NCBI RefSeq assembly: GCF_030159255.1
Contig: NZ_BSCT01000016.1
Location: 90,491-154,490 of the forward strand
DNA length: 64,000 nt
Source: Bradyrhizobium sp. SSBR45G
GTDB lineage: Bacteria; Pseudomonadota; Alphaproteobacteria; Rhizobiales; Xanthobacteraceae
Direction: 5' to 3'
Below the pieces are notes generated by a model that was not told where the DNA came from, ran no database searches, and saw only the letters and a list, made by a program, of their open reading frames with translations. This document shows positions 1 through 8,469 of the stretch, in pieces. Each line of letters begins with the position of its first letter. Positions within the stretch are counted from its first letter, which is position 1. Made by a program: the position numbers and the translations under genes.

Positions 1-160
1 GACGATCGGCCTCGGCTTTCGCGGCGGCCTCAGCGGCCAGGCGATCTGCCTCGGCTTTCGCAGCCGCTTCGGCGGCAAGGCGATCGGCCTCGGCTTTCGC
101 GGCGGCTTCAGCGGCCAAGCGATCGGCTTCGGCTTTTGCAGCCGTCTCGGCAGCCAGGCG
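1..160 (-). repeat. 39-bp in-frame tandem repeat
   Basis: The tetramer GATC recurs at positions 4, 43, 82, 121 and 160, exactly 39 bases apart. The intervening sequence is nearly identical and encodes 13 residues per unit (ADRLAAEAAAKAE register). At least four units are visible and the array continues beyond position 1. Because it is in frame and encodes a heptad-like helix, it is a protein repeat, not a CRISPR or satellite. Confidence 0.9.
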
Positions 161-577
161 ATCGGCCTCGACGCTGCCGGCGAGCTGCGCAGCGGCGGGC
201 GATTGGGGCGGGCTGTCCGCCATCTGGCGGGCCTGCGGGGGTGCGGCGAACGCGAAGCCGTCTCCCGGACCTCCCGGCGACATCGCGCTGGTGTCGCCGA
301 GCCCGGCATATTCCTTCAGCTGACCGCCAGCCAGGCAGCCGAGCACATAGGCGCCGACCATCAGCAATCCGACCTCGAGCCATAGCCCGGCGCGGCCCGG
401 CAGCACCGCGAGCAGCGCCATCATGATCCCGATGACGATCCCCAGCGTCGTCGGCAGCAGCCAGCTCCTCAGCCAGTCCGGCCGCGGATCGTTCGACCAG
501 GTGTGCCAGCCGACGAAGCCGCCGATCAGGGCGGCGAGGAGGATCCAGAACGGAAATGTTGCAAGGTCGTACATCAT
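1..577 (-). CDS. Membrane protein with Ala/Glu/Lys coiled-coil repeats (3' end outside window)
   Basis: Reading from an ATGATG start, the product begins MMYDLATFPFWILL and has three hydrophobic segments at about residues 8-25, 42-60 and 67-86. A Gly/Pro/Ala linker follows, then a 13-residue repeat (KAEADRLAAEAAA type) that runs off the window edge. Such a repeat should form a long charged helix, as in the TolA stalk. A GTGAGG ribosome site lies just before the start, and the gene begins 12 bases after the stop of the BON/OmpA gene, so the two are probably one operon. A role linking inner membrane and cell wall is inferred from that neighbour. The real function and C-terminus cannot be seen. 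Confidence 0.75.
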   Translation of the reverse strand, partial: MMYDLATFPFWILLAALIGGFVGWHTWSNDPRPDWLRSWLLPTTLGIVIGIMMALLAVLPGRAGLWLEVGLLMVGAYVLGCLAGGQLKEYAGLGDTSAMSPGGPGDGFAFAAPPQARQMADSPPQSPAAAQLAGSVEADRLAAETAAKAEADRLAAEAAAKAEADRLAAEAAAKAEADRLAAEAAAKAEADR

Positions 578-589
578 GATGTCAGCGCC

Positions 590-2710
590 TCACTTCACGA
601 CGAATTCGATGCGGCGGTTCTGCGCACGGCCTTCCGGCGTATCGTTCGAGGCGACCGGCTTGGTCTGGCCGTAGCCTTCCGAGGTCATGCGCGAGGTGTC
701 GATGCCGGCCTCGCTGATATAGCTGACCACCGCCGCTGCCCGCCGCTTCGAGAGATCCATGTTGTTCTCCTCGTCGCCGACATTGTCGGTGTGGCCTTCG
801 ATCGCGATCTCGGCCTCCTTGCAGCGCTGAACGACGCCGACGATGTGGTCGAGCAGGGCCAGCGACTCGCGGCTGAGATCGGCGCTGCCGGTGCCGAAGC
901 GAATCCGTCCCTTGGCCAGCAGCCCTTCGAGCGCCGGCTGGCATTCGGGGATCGGCAGCGGTGGGCTCTCCGGCTTCAGCCCGATCGTGATTCCGGCGAG
1001 CTTGATGTCGCCGCCGGCCGCCTCGGCGAGCGCCTTGCGAACCTGCTCGGCCGACTTGTCGTAGATCGCTTCGCCCTCGATGGTGATGGCCGCATCCTTC
1101 GCGGACAGCTTCGCCGACCACAGCCGCGCCAGCGCCGGGAATGTCGCGGTGAGCGATTTGACCAGATCCTTCGGGGCGCCGTCGGCGACCTTCAGGCCAT
1201 CTTCGACCGTTTCGGTGGCGAAGCTCGATGTTGCCGCGCCCAGCACGTCGCGCCGTGCGGCCTCGTCGGGCACGTAGCCGCTGAGCTGCACGCGGCCCTC
1301 CTGCTTCTGCAGCCCGAACGCATAAGGCGACACCGGACCGTCGCGCACGTCGACGGCGGCGAGCGTGAACGGTGCCGGCAGGGCACCGGCCAGCGCTTCG
1401 CGAACGCCCGCACCGGTGACGTTGGCGAGCCCGACACCGCGGATCGAGATCTGGGTGTCGTTGATCTCGGCGCGGCCCTGGGCGAGCCTGCCGAGCTCCC
1501 TCAGCAGGCTCCCGGTCGCCTGTGCCACGTCGCCCCCCGGGGCGCCGCGCGCGATTCCGATCTCGCTCTTGATCACCTTGCCGTCGAACTGTCCGCTGGC
1601 CGAGCCCAGCATCGCCTCGCGCGCGGCGCCGCTTGGGGCGAGACCGGCCAGGCTGAGATGCGCGCCGTCAAACTCAGCCGACCAGCGATACGGCTTGATC
1701 TCCGGCGGCAGGATCTCCGCCTTCGCAAGTGTCAGTCCGCTCGGCAGCCGGGTGGTCGCTGCGATCGCTTCGTCATAGGCGGCGGTGGAGGGCGCTTCGC
1801 CCGAGATCGCGTAGCTGGCGTCGGAGATGACGACGCGCCCGTTGCTCAGGCGGCCGAGCTCTGCGAGCGCGTAAGCCGCATAGGCGTTGAAGTCGCCGGC
1901 CGGTGCGCCGCGGGCAATCTGCATCTGGTGCGTCACCGACGAGCCCGGCCATGCCTTGACCGCGGCGGCTTCGAGCGCGCGCCGGATATCGTCGCTCGGA
2001 ACGACGCCGGACATCACGATCGACTTGCCGTTGCGATCTGCGCTCCAGATGAAGGGCTTCGCCTCCGGCGGCAGGATATCCACCTTGTCGAGCACCGCGC
2101 CGGCTGGCAGCTGCCGCGTTGCGGCGATGGCCGACTCATAGATGTCGGACGATACGGCTGCACCGGCGATCGCATAGGCCTTGTCGGCCAGCGAGAACTT
2201 GCCGCCATTGAGCTTGGCGGCCTGCACCAGCCCGTGGCCGGCGATCGCGGCGAAGTTGACCGGAGCGCCCAGGCCATAGCCGAGTCGATCGACCACCTCG
2301 CCGACGCCGGTGCCACGGGCGGCATTGAGCACCGCCTCTCGCACGGCCGGCGTCGGCACAGCGCCGGTGAGCACGAGCCGGTTGCCGTCGCGCTCGGCGC
2401 GGAACGCATAGGGTTTTGGCATCGGCAGCTTGTCGTAGTTGCCATCGACGAGGCGAACGCCGTTCACCGCGGCAGCATCGTTCAACCGGTCCGACTGATC
2501 AGCGCTGAACTCCGGCCCCTCGATGCGAACGTCGCGGCCTGCGACTGAGACCTTGAGCGCCGCAGCGGTATCGGGCAGGGCGGCCGCCACGGCTTGCTTT
2601 GCCCGTGGCGCGATATCGTCCTCGACTCCCGCGGTCTTGAAGCTCATGGCGGCGAGCCAGAGCACGCCGACGACGATCAGTCCCGCAGACCATTTCGATG
2701 GTTGATGCAT
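590..2710 (-). CDS. BON-repeat / OmpA-domain envelope protein
   Basis: The 706-residue product starts MHQPSKWSAGLIVV, with one N-terminal membrane segment at about residues 7-24 and no cleavable signal. The middle consists of several repeats of about 110 residues that fit BON-like modules (each contains patterns such as 'ALPDTAAALKVSVAGRDVRI' or 'GAVPTPAVREAVLNAARG'). The last 110 residues are an OmpA C-terminal peptidoglycan-binding domain with IEGHTDN, LSKRRAAAVV and NRRIEFVV. I chose the ATG at 2710 because a GGGGG ribosome site lies eight bases upstream and the hydrophobic anchor follows at once. It should tether the inner membrane to peptidoglycan. It precedes the coiled-coil membrane protein in an apparent operon. 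Confidence 0.85.
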   Translation of the reverse strand: MHQPSKWSAGLIVVGVLWLAAMSFKTAGVEDDIAPRAKQAVAAALPDTAAALKVSVAGRDVRIEGPEFSADQSDRLNDAAAVNGVRLVDGNYDKLPMPKPYAFRAERDGNRLVLTGAVPTPAVREAVLNAARGTGVGEVVDRLGYGLGAPVNFAAIAGHGLVQAAKLNGGKFSLADKAYAIAGAAVSSDIYESAIAATRQLPAGAVLDKVDILPPEAKPFIWSADRNGKSIVMSGVVPSDDIRRALEAAAVKAWPGSSVTHQMQIARGAPAGDFNAYAAYALAELGRLSNGRVVISDASYAISGEAPSTAAYDEAIAATTRLPSGLTLAKAEILPPEIKPYRWSAEFDGAHLSLAGLAPSGAAREAMLGSASGQFDGKVIKSEIGIARGAPGGDVAQATGSLLRELGRLAQGRAEINDTQISIRGVGLANVTGAGVREALAGALPAPFTLAAVDVRDGPVSPYAFGLQKQEGRVQLSGYVPDEAARRDVLGAATSSFATETVEDGLKVADGAPKDLVKSLTATFPALARLWSAKLSAKDAAITIEGEAIYDKSAEQVRKALAEAAGGDIKLAGITIGLKPESPPLPIPECQPALEGLLAKGRIRFGTGSADLSRESLALLDHIVGVVQRCKEAEIAIEGHTDNVGDEENNMDLSKRRAAAVVSYISEAGIDTSRMTSEGYGQTKPVASNDTPEGRAQNRRIEFVVK

Positions 2711-2990
2711 GTGAGCGCCCCCGTTTCCCCACCTGCCCGGATTCACCCGGATCGTGCCGTTGTCGTGAACCACGCGCGGAGCGTATCAGAATCGTGTTCC
2801 GAGGCCAGCCGGCTGCGCGTTGTGCCCCAAGCTATGCACAAGCGCAGATGGCGTGCTGTCCGGCAGCCTTGCTTCCGGGCATGGTGCGTCGCGATCGATA
2901 TTCGAGCCTGTCAGGTTGCGATCAAAGTGTGACCGTTCGACGACGAGGGGGCGCCGCAGACGTGCCGCGCTCACGGCGAGGTCAGCCGCG

Positions 2991-4583
2991 TCACTCATCG
3001 AGCGCCCGGCGCAGACGGCGGATGATGACGCCGCGGGCGCGATCGTCCGCGGCCTGTTCGATGCGTTCGTGAATGTCGAGCAGCAGGCCCGACATGTCGT
3101 TGTGCCAGTCGAGCCGCGTGACCGCCTCCGGCGCGAGCCGCCGCCGTCGCGCCACATCGAGCAGCGTCGGCGCCGCGCTGGTGAGCTCGTAGACATCGTC
3201 GAGCAGGGGCGAAAACACCTTCGCCGACGGCACGATCCGCTCGGCGACGCGTGTGGCCAAAGCTTCGATCGCAGCCTCCTCGCCATGCGACAGGAACAGC
3301 CCGCGCGCGATCGGGCGGCGGGCCGCGATCCAGCGCGCGATCTCGGCACCGTCGGCATGGCCGGAGTAGTCGTCGATCATGCGGATGCGCGCCGCGACCT
3401 TGATCTCCTCGCCCTGGATGCGCACCGCCTTGACGCCGTCCTGCAGGAAGCGGCCGAGCGTGCCGTTGGCCTGATAGCCGACCAGCAGCACCGTCGCGCG
3501 GCTGTTCCAGAGCCAGCGCTTCAGATGATGGCGGATGCGGCCGGCATCGCACATGCCGCTGGCGGCGATGATGATGTGGAAGCCGGTCAGCTTGGCGATC
3601 GCCTTGCTCTCGTCGACTGTCTCGGTGAAGCGCAGATGCGGCGACGACAACAGGCGGCCGACATCGCTGCCGCCGTCGAGGCTCTCGGTGTGCGCGCGAA
3701 ACACCTCGGTGGCGTGGATGGCCAGCGGCGAGTCCAGGAAGATCGGCGCGGCCGGAATCTCGCCGCGCTCCATCAGGCCGACGAGATCGACGATCAGCTC
3801 CTGCGTCCGCTCGACCGCAAAGGCCGGGATCAGCAGCGCGCCCTTGGCGGACGCGGCGTCGCGCACCTCGCCGGCGAGACGGCTGCGGCGCAGCTCCGGC
3901 GTGGTCGGCTCGCGGATGCGGTCGCCATAGGTGGCCTCGGAGATCACGTAGTCGAACCCCTCCGGCGCCCGCGGATCGGGCTGCAGCAGCTTGGCGTCAG
4001 GGCCGACGTCGCCGGAGGCGAGCAGCCGCAGCGCCCCGCCATCGGCGCCCTGGCCTGCGAATTCGATCTCGATCGACGCCGAGCCCAGGAGATGTCCGGC
4101 ATTCCAGTAGCGGGCGCGAATGCCGGGAATGATGTCGGTCCAGGTCTCGTAGGCCACCGCCTGGAAATATTGCAGCGAAGCGATCGCGTCGGCCTGCGTA
4201 TAGATCGGCCTGACCTCGCCGCGGCCGCGCGCAATGTTGCGGCGGTTAAGCGCCAGCACCTCCTGCTCCTGGATGTTGCCGGCATCGGGCAGCATCCATG
4301 AGCAGAGATCGATGGTGCCGCGCGTCGCGAAGATGCGGCCGTCGAAGCCCATCCGGACCAGCTTGGGCAGCAGGCCGCTATGGTCGATATGCGCATGCGT
4401 CAGCAGCACGGCGTCGATATCGGCGGGACGGAACGGGAAGTCGCCGTAGTTCAGCTCCTTCAGCGTCTTCTGGCCCTGGAACAGGCCGCAATCGATCAGG
4501 ATCTGGCCCTTGTCGGTGCGCACGAGGTAGCACGAGCCGGTCACCGTATGCGCGGCACCGCAGAAGCGAAGGCTGACACTCAT
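2991..4583 (-). CDS. Metallo-beta-lactamase / beta-CASP ribonuclease
   Basis: The 530-residue product has the MBL metal-binding motif HAHIDHSG near residue 65 and the later motifs SGDVGPD, EATYGDR and SGHADG. It also has the beta-CASP insert expected of RNA-processing enzymes (LIPAFAVERTQELI, ASGMCDAGRI, GYQANGTLGR). Known relatives, such as Thermus TTHA0252 and CPSF73-like proteins, are zinc-dependent RNA endo/exonucleases. The ATG at 4583 is preceded by GAGGAGA, and reading upstream adds only low-complexity residues. It lies 46 bases after the phosphorylase gene on the same strand, which suggests a shared transcript and a role in RNA turnover. Substrate and direction of cleavage are not shown by the sequence. 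Confidence 0.9.
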   Translation of the reverse strand: MSVSLRFCGAAHTVTGSCYLVRTDKGQILIDCGLFQGQKTLKELNYGDFPFRPADIDAVLLTHAHIDHSGLLPKLVRMGFDGRIFATRGTIDLCSWMLPDAGNIQEQEVLALNRRNIARGRGEVRPIYTQADAIASLQYFQAVAYETWTDIIPGIRARYWNAGHLLGSASIEIEFAGQGADGGALRLLASGDVGPDAKLLQPDPRAPEGFDYVISEATYGDRIREPTTPELRRSRLAGEVRDAASAKGALLIPAFAVERTQELIVDLVGLMERGEIPAAPIFLDSPLAIHATEVFRAHTESLDGGSDVGRLLSSPHLRFTETVDESKAIAKLTGFHIIIAASGMCDAGRIRHHLKRWLWNSRATVLLVGYQANGTLGRFLQDGVKAVRIQGEEIKVAARIRMIDDYSGHADGAEIARWIAARRPIARGLFLSHGEEAAIEALATRVAERIVPSAKVFSPLLDDVYELTSAAPTLLDVARRRRLAPEAVTRLDWHNDMSGLLLDIHERIEQAADDRARGVIIRRLRRALDE

Positions 4584-4629
4584 GCGGCGATCTCCTCGGA
4601 CATCTGGATGAAAGTTCGACGTCGGCCCA

Positions 4630-6162
4630 TCACCGGTGACCGTTCGGTCCCTCGGCGAAGGCGTAGCCGTTATCGGCACTGGCGGCGGTCGCGGCCAGGT
4701 CATGCTCCGACGGATCGCAGGTGAAGACGCGGTAGAGTGGCTCGCCCTGGTCGACTCGGTCGCCGATCTTCTTGAACAGCCTGATCCCGGCGCCCTTGTT
4801 GACCGGCGCACCGGCGGTGCGCGCCAGGCGATTCAGCCGCAGGCAATCGATCGCGGAGACGATGCCGTCGCGGTCGGCCCTGACGTCGAAAGCGAGATCG
4901 CCGAGCTCGCTGCGGCTTGTGGTCGGTCCCTGCGCGTCGATGATCTTCTGCATCTGCTTCAGCGCCGCGCCGCTGTCGAGCAGCTCGCGCGCCCTGCCAT
5001 AGCCGGCGCCGCCGCGCAGCTTCGGATCATATTCGAGCAGATGCGCGGCCAGCCGCAGCGACTTCTCGCGCAGATCCGTGGGCGCCGACGGCTCGTTGCC
5101 GAGCACCGCCATCACGTCGCGCGCCTCCAGCACCGGTCCGATGCCGTTGCCGATCGGCTGCCGGCCATCGGTCGTGATCACCTCGACCTTGAGGCCGAAC
5201 CGGTCGCCGACGAATTCGAACAGCTTGCGCAGGCGCATCGCGTCGGCGCCGTTGGTGAGCTTGGCGGTCGGGCCGACCGGCAGGTCGAGCAGCAGATGCG
5301 TCGAGCCGGCGGCAAGCTTCTTCGAGATGATCGAGGCGACCATCTGCTCGCGGGTGTCGAGGCTGAGCGGGCGCTCGACCGAGATCAGGATGTCGTCGGC
5401 CGGCGACAAATTGACGTGGCCGCCCCAGATCACGCAACCGTTGCAGGCCGCCACGATCGATTTCATCTCCTCGACGCCGACATTCACCCGCGCCAGCACT
5501 TCCATCGTGTCGGCGGTGCCGGCCGGCGAGGTGATCGCGCGCGAGGAGGTCTTCGGAATCGTCAGGCCATGGGCCGCGACGATCGGCACCACGACCATCG
5601 AGGTCCGGTTGCCGGGGATGCCGCCGATGCAGTGCTTGTCGACCACGACAGGCTCCGGCCAAGTCAGTTGCGTGCCGGCATTGGCCATCGCCCGCGTCAG
5701 GGCGAGCAGTTCGCCCGAGGTCATGAAGCTGGCCGAGCCGATCAGGAACGCCGCGATCTCCATGTCGGAATAGCGATAGTGGGCGAGGTCCTCGATGACG
5801 GCGGTGATCGCCTGGTCGCTCAAGGTCTCGCCGCGGATCTTGGCGCGGACGGCCTCGAGGCTGTCGGGCGGGGTGGCCGGCGAGACCGTCGCCAAGGTGC
5901 CGGCCGGCTCGGCGAAGCGTCGCAGCGCCGGCTCCGACAGGCCGATCTCGTCGGGCCCGACCAGCGCGTCGTCGTCGGTGATCAGCAGGGTGGCGAGCAG
6001 GGTTCGCGAATTGCAGCGCAACTCGACCCGGCTGAAGCCGCTGAAGACCTCAGGCCGCAATGCGCGCGAACGGCGGGAGATCACGACGACGTTCTCGCGG
6101 CCGGTGTCGAGCGCGACGCTGCGGATCTTGAGCTGGGGGCGGGCGGTTTCGGCTGTGGTCAT
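4630..6162 (-). CDS. Thymidine/AMP phosphorylase-like enzyme (long archaeal type)
   Basis: The product is about 510 residues, longer than E. coli DeoA (about 440). It has an extra N-terminal domain of about 85 residues before the phosphorylase fold. Signature stretches include DKHCIGGIPGNRTSMVVVP, KTSSRAITSPAGTADTMEVL and LPVGPTAKL. This architecture matches the family of putative thymidine phosphorylases that includes archaeal AMP phosphorylase, which releases adenine and ribose-1,5-bisphosphate from AMP. Whether this enzyme prefers thymidine or AMP cannot be decided by eye. I prefer the ATG at 6162 (MTTAETARP), although the ribosome site is weak and an ATG 36 bases upstream is in frame. It is followed closely by the beta-CASP RNase, so a nucleic-acid salvage operon is plausible. 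Confidence 0.88.
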   Translation of the reverse strand: MTTAETARPQLKIRSVALDTGRENVVVISRRSRALRPEVFSGFSRVELRCNSRTLLATLLITDDDALVGPDEIGLSEPALRRFAEPAGTLATVSPATPPDSLEAVRAKIRGETLSDQAITAVIEDLAHYRYSDMEIAAFLIGSASFMTSGELLALTRAMANAGTQLTWPEPVVVDKHCIGGIPGNRTSMVVVPIVAAHGLTIPKTSSRAITSPAGTADTMEVLARVNVGVEEMKSIVAACNGCVIWGGHVNLSPADDILISVERPLSLDTREQMVASIISKKLAAGSTHLLLDLPVGPTAKLTNGADAMRLRKLFEFVGDRFGLKVEVITTDGRQPIGNGIGPVLEARDVMAVLGNEPSAPTDLREKSLRLAAHLLEYDPKLRGGAGYGRARELLDSGAALKQMQKIIDAQGPTTSRSELGDLAFDVRADRDGIVSAIDCLRLNRLARTAGAPVNKGAGIRLFKKIGDRVDQGEPLYRVFTCDPSEHDLAATAASADNGYAFAEGPNGHR

Positions 6163-6545
6163 GGCGGCACAATGAGACCTTACCTCCGCCGCCGCCATGA
6201 CCGTTGACGCAGATCAGAGCGCGATCCCGGCGGATAAGCCGAATTTTTTCTGAATATGTCAGCCGCGAATTCGGCGGGCGACCTCGTCGCCGCCGAGCCG
6301 GCGGTCTCGCGAATCCGAAGCAAACCGTAGGAGTTTCATCGACTTGCGATCTACTCTTGACCGGAGAGGCGGACGAGAAAGGATAAGTCGTGGGATGCGG
6401 GCGCGCGAATTGCCGCAGCGCCGGTACCTGATCGGGTTAACCGATTGTTCAAGCGGATGACCGAGGGTTCCCCAGGGGCGTCCGTCCCGGCCTGTTTGTG
6501 CGCCGTTCCGGCGCGGCAGACGATCGAGCCCGACCGGAGTGGTAG
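6163..6545. other. Intergenic region before the Flp pilin
   Basis: This region of 383 bases separates the leftward phosphorylase operon from the rightward Flp pilin gene. I see no protein-like frame, repeat or clear terminator. A GGAG ribosome site near 6537 belongs to the pilin. Divergent promoters must lie here, but I cannot place them confidently. Confidence 0.5.
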
Positions 6546-6710
6546 ATGCGGCAGTTGATTGCGAGCTTCCTGAAGAATCAGGCTGGCGCGACCTCGATCG
6601 AATACGCGATCATTGCCGGTGGACTGAGCATCGTCATCCTGGCGGCCGTCAACGGTCTCGGATCGGGCCTCAGCAGCAAGTTCACGTCGATCAACAGTTC
6701 GATCAAGTAG
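6546..6710 (+). CDS. Flp/Fap-type pilin, 54 residues
   Basis: A short frame encodes MRQLIASFLKNQAG, ATSIEYAIIAGG, a hydrophobic helix and a Ser-rich tail ending SSIK. This is the Flp (tad-locus) pilin pattern: a short basic leader, processing after Gly by a CpaA/TadV-type prepilin peptidase, a mature ATxxEY start and one transmembrane/assembly helix. The final Tyr/Phe-rich tail of many Flps is absent. Known Flp pilins form adhesive bundles through the Tad secretion machine. No cpa/tad gene is nearby, so this is a solitary pilin gene. Ribosome site GGAG lies about seven bases before the ATG. Confidence 0.9.
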   Translation: MRQLIASFLKNQAGATSIEYAIIAGGLSIVILAAVNGLGSGLSSKFTSINSSIK

Positions 6711-6777
6711 CGGGCTCGCGGTCCGCTTTCGTCCGTCCGCACCGGCAGGAAACCATTCGGCGTGAAGCCGAGGCTGG

Positions 6778-7767
6778 TCAACCGGCCTTGCGTGAGCGCG
6801 CGCCCGTCCGGGCCGGCTTCTCGGCCTTTTTCGGCTCGTCGGCCTTTTTCGGCTCGTCCTTTGTCAGCGGTTCCTTGGTCTTCTTGCCGCTGATCGGCAG
6901 CAGCATCTCGCGCTGGCCTTCGACGCGCTTCTTCGCCTTCTTGGCTTTGGCCTTTGGGGCAGGGGCCTGCTCGGCGGGCGCCTTGTCGCCTTCGCTGGCC
7001 AGGCTGCGCTTCAGTGCGTCCATCAGGTTGATGACATTGCCGCTCGACTTCGGCGCCGCCTTGGCCGTGATCGTCACGCCATTGCGCTTCTTGTTGATCA
7101 GCTCGATCAGCGCCGCCTCGTAGTGATCCTCGAAATTCTCCGGCTGGAACTCGGCCGATTTCTTCTCGACGATGTGCTTGGCGAGGTCCAGCATGTCGCT
7201 GGTGATCTTCACGTCCTGGATGTCGTCGAAATACTCCTCTTCGCTACGGACCTCGTAGGGGTAGCGCAGCAGCGTTCCCATCAGGCCCTTGCCGAGCGGC
7301 TCGAGCGCGATGATGTGCTCGCGGTTGGTCAGCACCACACGTCCGATCGCGACCTTGTCCATGCTGCGGATGGTCTCGCGGATGACGGCGAAGGCGTCAT
7401 GGCCGACCTTGCCGTCGGGGACGAGGTAATAGGGGCGGATCAGATAGCGGCTGTCGATGTCGGTGCGCGGCACGAACTCGTCGATCTCGATCGTGTGCGT
7501 GGAGTCGAGCGCGATGTCGTCGAGCTCGTCCTTGGTGACCTCGATATAGGTGTCGGCGTCGACCTTGTAGCCCTTGACGATGTCGTCGCTGGCGACCTCC
7601 TCGCCGGTCTCGGCGTCGACCCTGCTGTATTTGATGCGGTGGCCGGTCTTGCGGTTGATCTGGTTGAACGAGACCTTCTCCGACTCCGACGTCGCCGGAT
7701 AGAGCGCGACCGGACAGGTCACGAGCGACAGCCGCAGAAAACCCTTCCAATTGGCGCGCGGGGCCAT
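6778..7767 (-). CDS. ku: Ku protein, non-homologous end joining
   Basis: The 329-residue product begins MAPRANWKGFLRLSLVTCPVALYP, the standard opening of bacterial Ku. The beta-barrel core follows (FNQINRKTGHRIKYSRVD, EFVPRTDIDSRYL, YYLVPDGKVG), with TLRYPYEVRS-type strands. The last 90 residues are Lys/Ala/Pro-rich, as in other alphaproteobacterial Ku proteins, where the basic tail aids DNA binding. Bacterial Ku is a homodimer that binds broken DNA ends and recruits LigD. No ligD is in this window; rhizobia often carry several ku and ligD genes at separate sites. Length is normal for the family. Confidence 0.96.
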   Translation of the reverse strand: MAPRANWKGFLRLSLVTCPVALYPATSESEKVSFNQINRKTGHRIKYSRVDAETGEEVASDDIVKGYKVDADTYIEVTKDELDDIALDSTHTIEIDEFVPRTDIDSRYLIRPYYLVPDGKVGHDAFAVIRETIRSMDKVAIGRVVLTNREHIIALEPLGKGLMGTLLRYPYEVRSEEEYFDDIQDVKITSDMLDLAKHIVEKKSAEFQPENFEDHYEAALIELINKKRNGVTITAKAAPKSSGNVINLMDALKRSLASEGDKAPAEQAPAPKAKAKKAKKRVEGQREMLLPISGKKTKEPLTKDEPKKADEPKKAEKPARTGARSRKAG

Positions 7768-8018
7768 GACCTACTCCACCTACTCTGAACTGACGGCTTG
7801 CTACGAACCGGCTGCGACGGCAGGCGCTGCTGAGACGCCGGTCGAGGATAACACCCGGGCGTCCGGATTCAATGCGGCCCGCGGGCTTATTTGCTGATCG
7901 GCGTTAACCGGTCGCAGTCATGCGCTGCGCAGGGAACATCATCTGACGGGCGAAGTTGCCAAAGGAGCGCGCGATAGATCGCATACCGTCAACGCAATAG
8001 CAGGGAGCTGAGGGCGCC

Positions 8019-8171
8019 ATGGCAATTAGACGACATCAGCAGATCGTCGAAACTCCCACCGAAGCACGGCAGGGTGAGCTGGGACCGTCGGTGCTGGCCA
8101 TGCTGGCCATTTCGACCGGACTGGCCCTGCTGGTCCTGGGGCTGATCTGGTTCGTGTTCTTCCACACGTGA
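8019..8171 (+). CDS. Single-pass 50-residue membrane protein
   Basis: The frame encodes MAIRRHQQIVETPTEARQ, a short spacer and one hydrophobic helix at about residues 25-48 (VLAMLAISTGLALLVLGLIW type), ending FFHT. An AGGGAG ribosome site precedes the ATG by about ten bases. The cytoplasmic N-terminus is basic, so the C-terminus should face the periplasm. The topology is convincing but no family is recognised. It stands alone between ku and the feuP promoter. Confidence 0.65.
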   Translation: MAIRRHQQIVETPTEARQGELGPSVLAMLAISTGLALLVLGLIWFVFFHT

Positions 8172-8394
8172 GGGTGACGCCGGCTGACGGCCCATCCCCA
8201 GGAATGACCCAGGCGAGGTGAGTGGACGCGGTCCTCCCATCTGGCTTGGCGGGTGAACAGGTATCCGGCGCAAGCCGGCAGGCCCGCGGGTCTTTTCATT
8301 TCATCCCCCCAGAGCTTATATCCGCCCCAATTCTGTCGGCCCTTGCCGGCGGGCTCGATCGAGATGACCAAAAAGTAACCTGGTCGGTCGGGTT

Positions 8395-8427
8395 CCGTTC
8401 ATGCACGGTTCACGGCCTTCCGGTTCA
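8395..8427 (+). promoter_or_regulatory. GTTCA direct repeats upstream of feuP, possible autoregulatory boxes
   Basis: Three copies of (C)GTTCA occur in the same orientation, ending at 8401, 8412 and 8427. The first two are 11 bases apart, one helical turn. OmpR/PhoP-class regulators bind direct repeats with this spacing, and the PhoP box is a GTTTA-type repeat with an 11-base period. The site lies 43-75 bases upstream of the feuP start, which fits autoregulation. Binding is inferred. Confidence 0.45.
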
Positions 8428-8469
8428 TCTTGAGGGCGGAAATCGTGCAGTTCAGCTTTGGAGGCAAGC

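Noticed and set aside
1..160. Possible CRISPR array because of regular 39-base spacing
   Set aside because: There are no unique spacers; units are contiguous, in frame and encode a helical repeat inside a gene.
503..2548. Long open frame on the plus strand opposite the BON/OmpA gene
   Set aside because: It is a high-GC mirror frame: Arg/Ala/Gly/Asp-rich with no motif, while the minus strand shows clear OmpA features.
8265..8278. CCGGC-GCAA-GCCGG hairpin before feuP as a terminator or riboswitch
   Set aside because: It is a short perfect hairpin with no T-run and no larger conserved fold; such stems are common by chance in GC-rich DNA.
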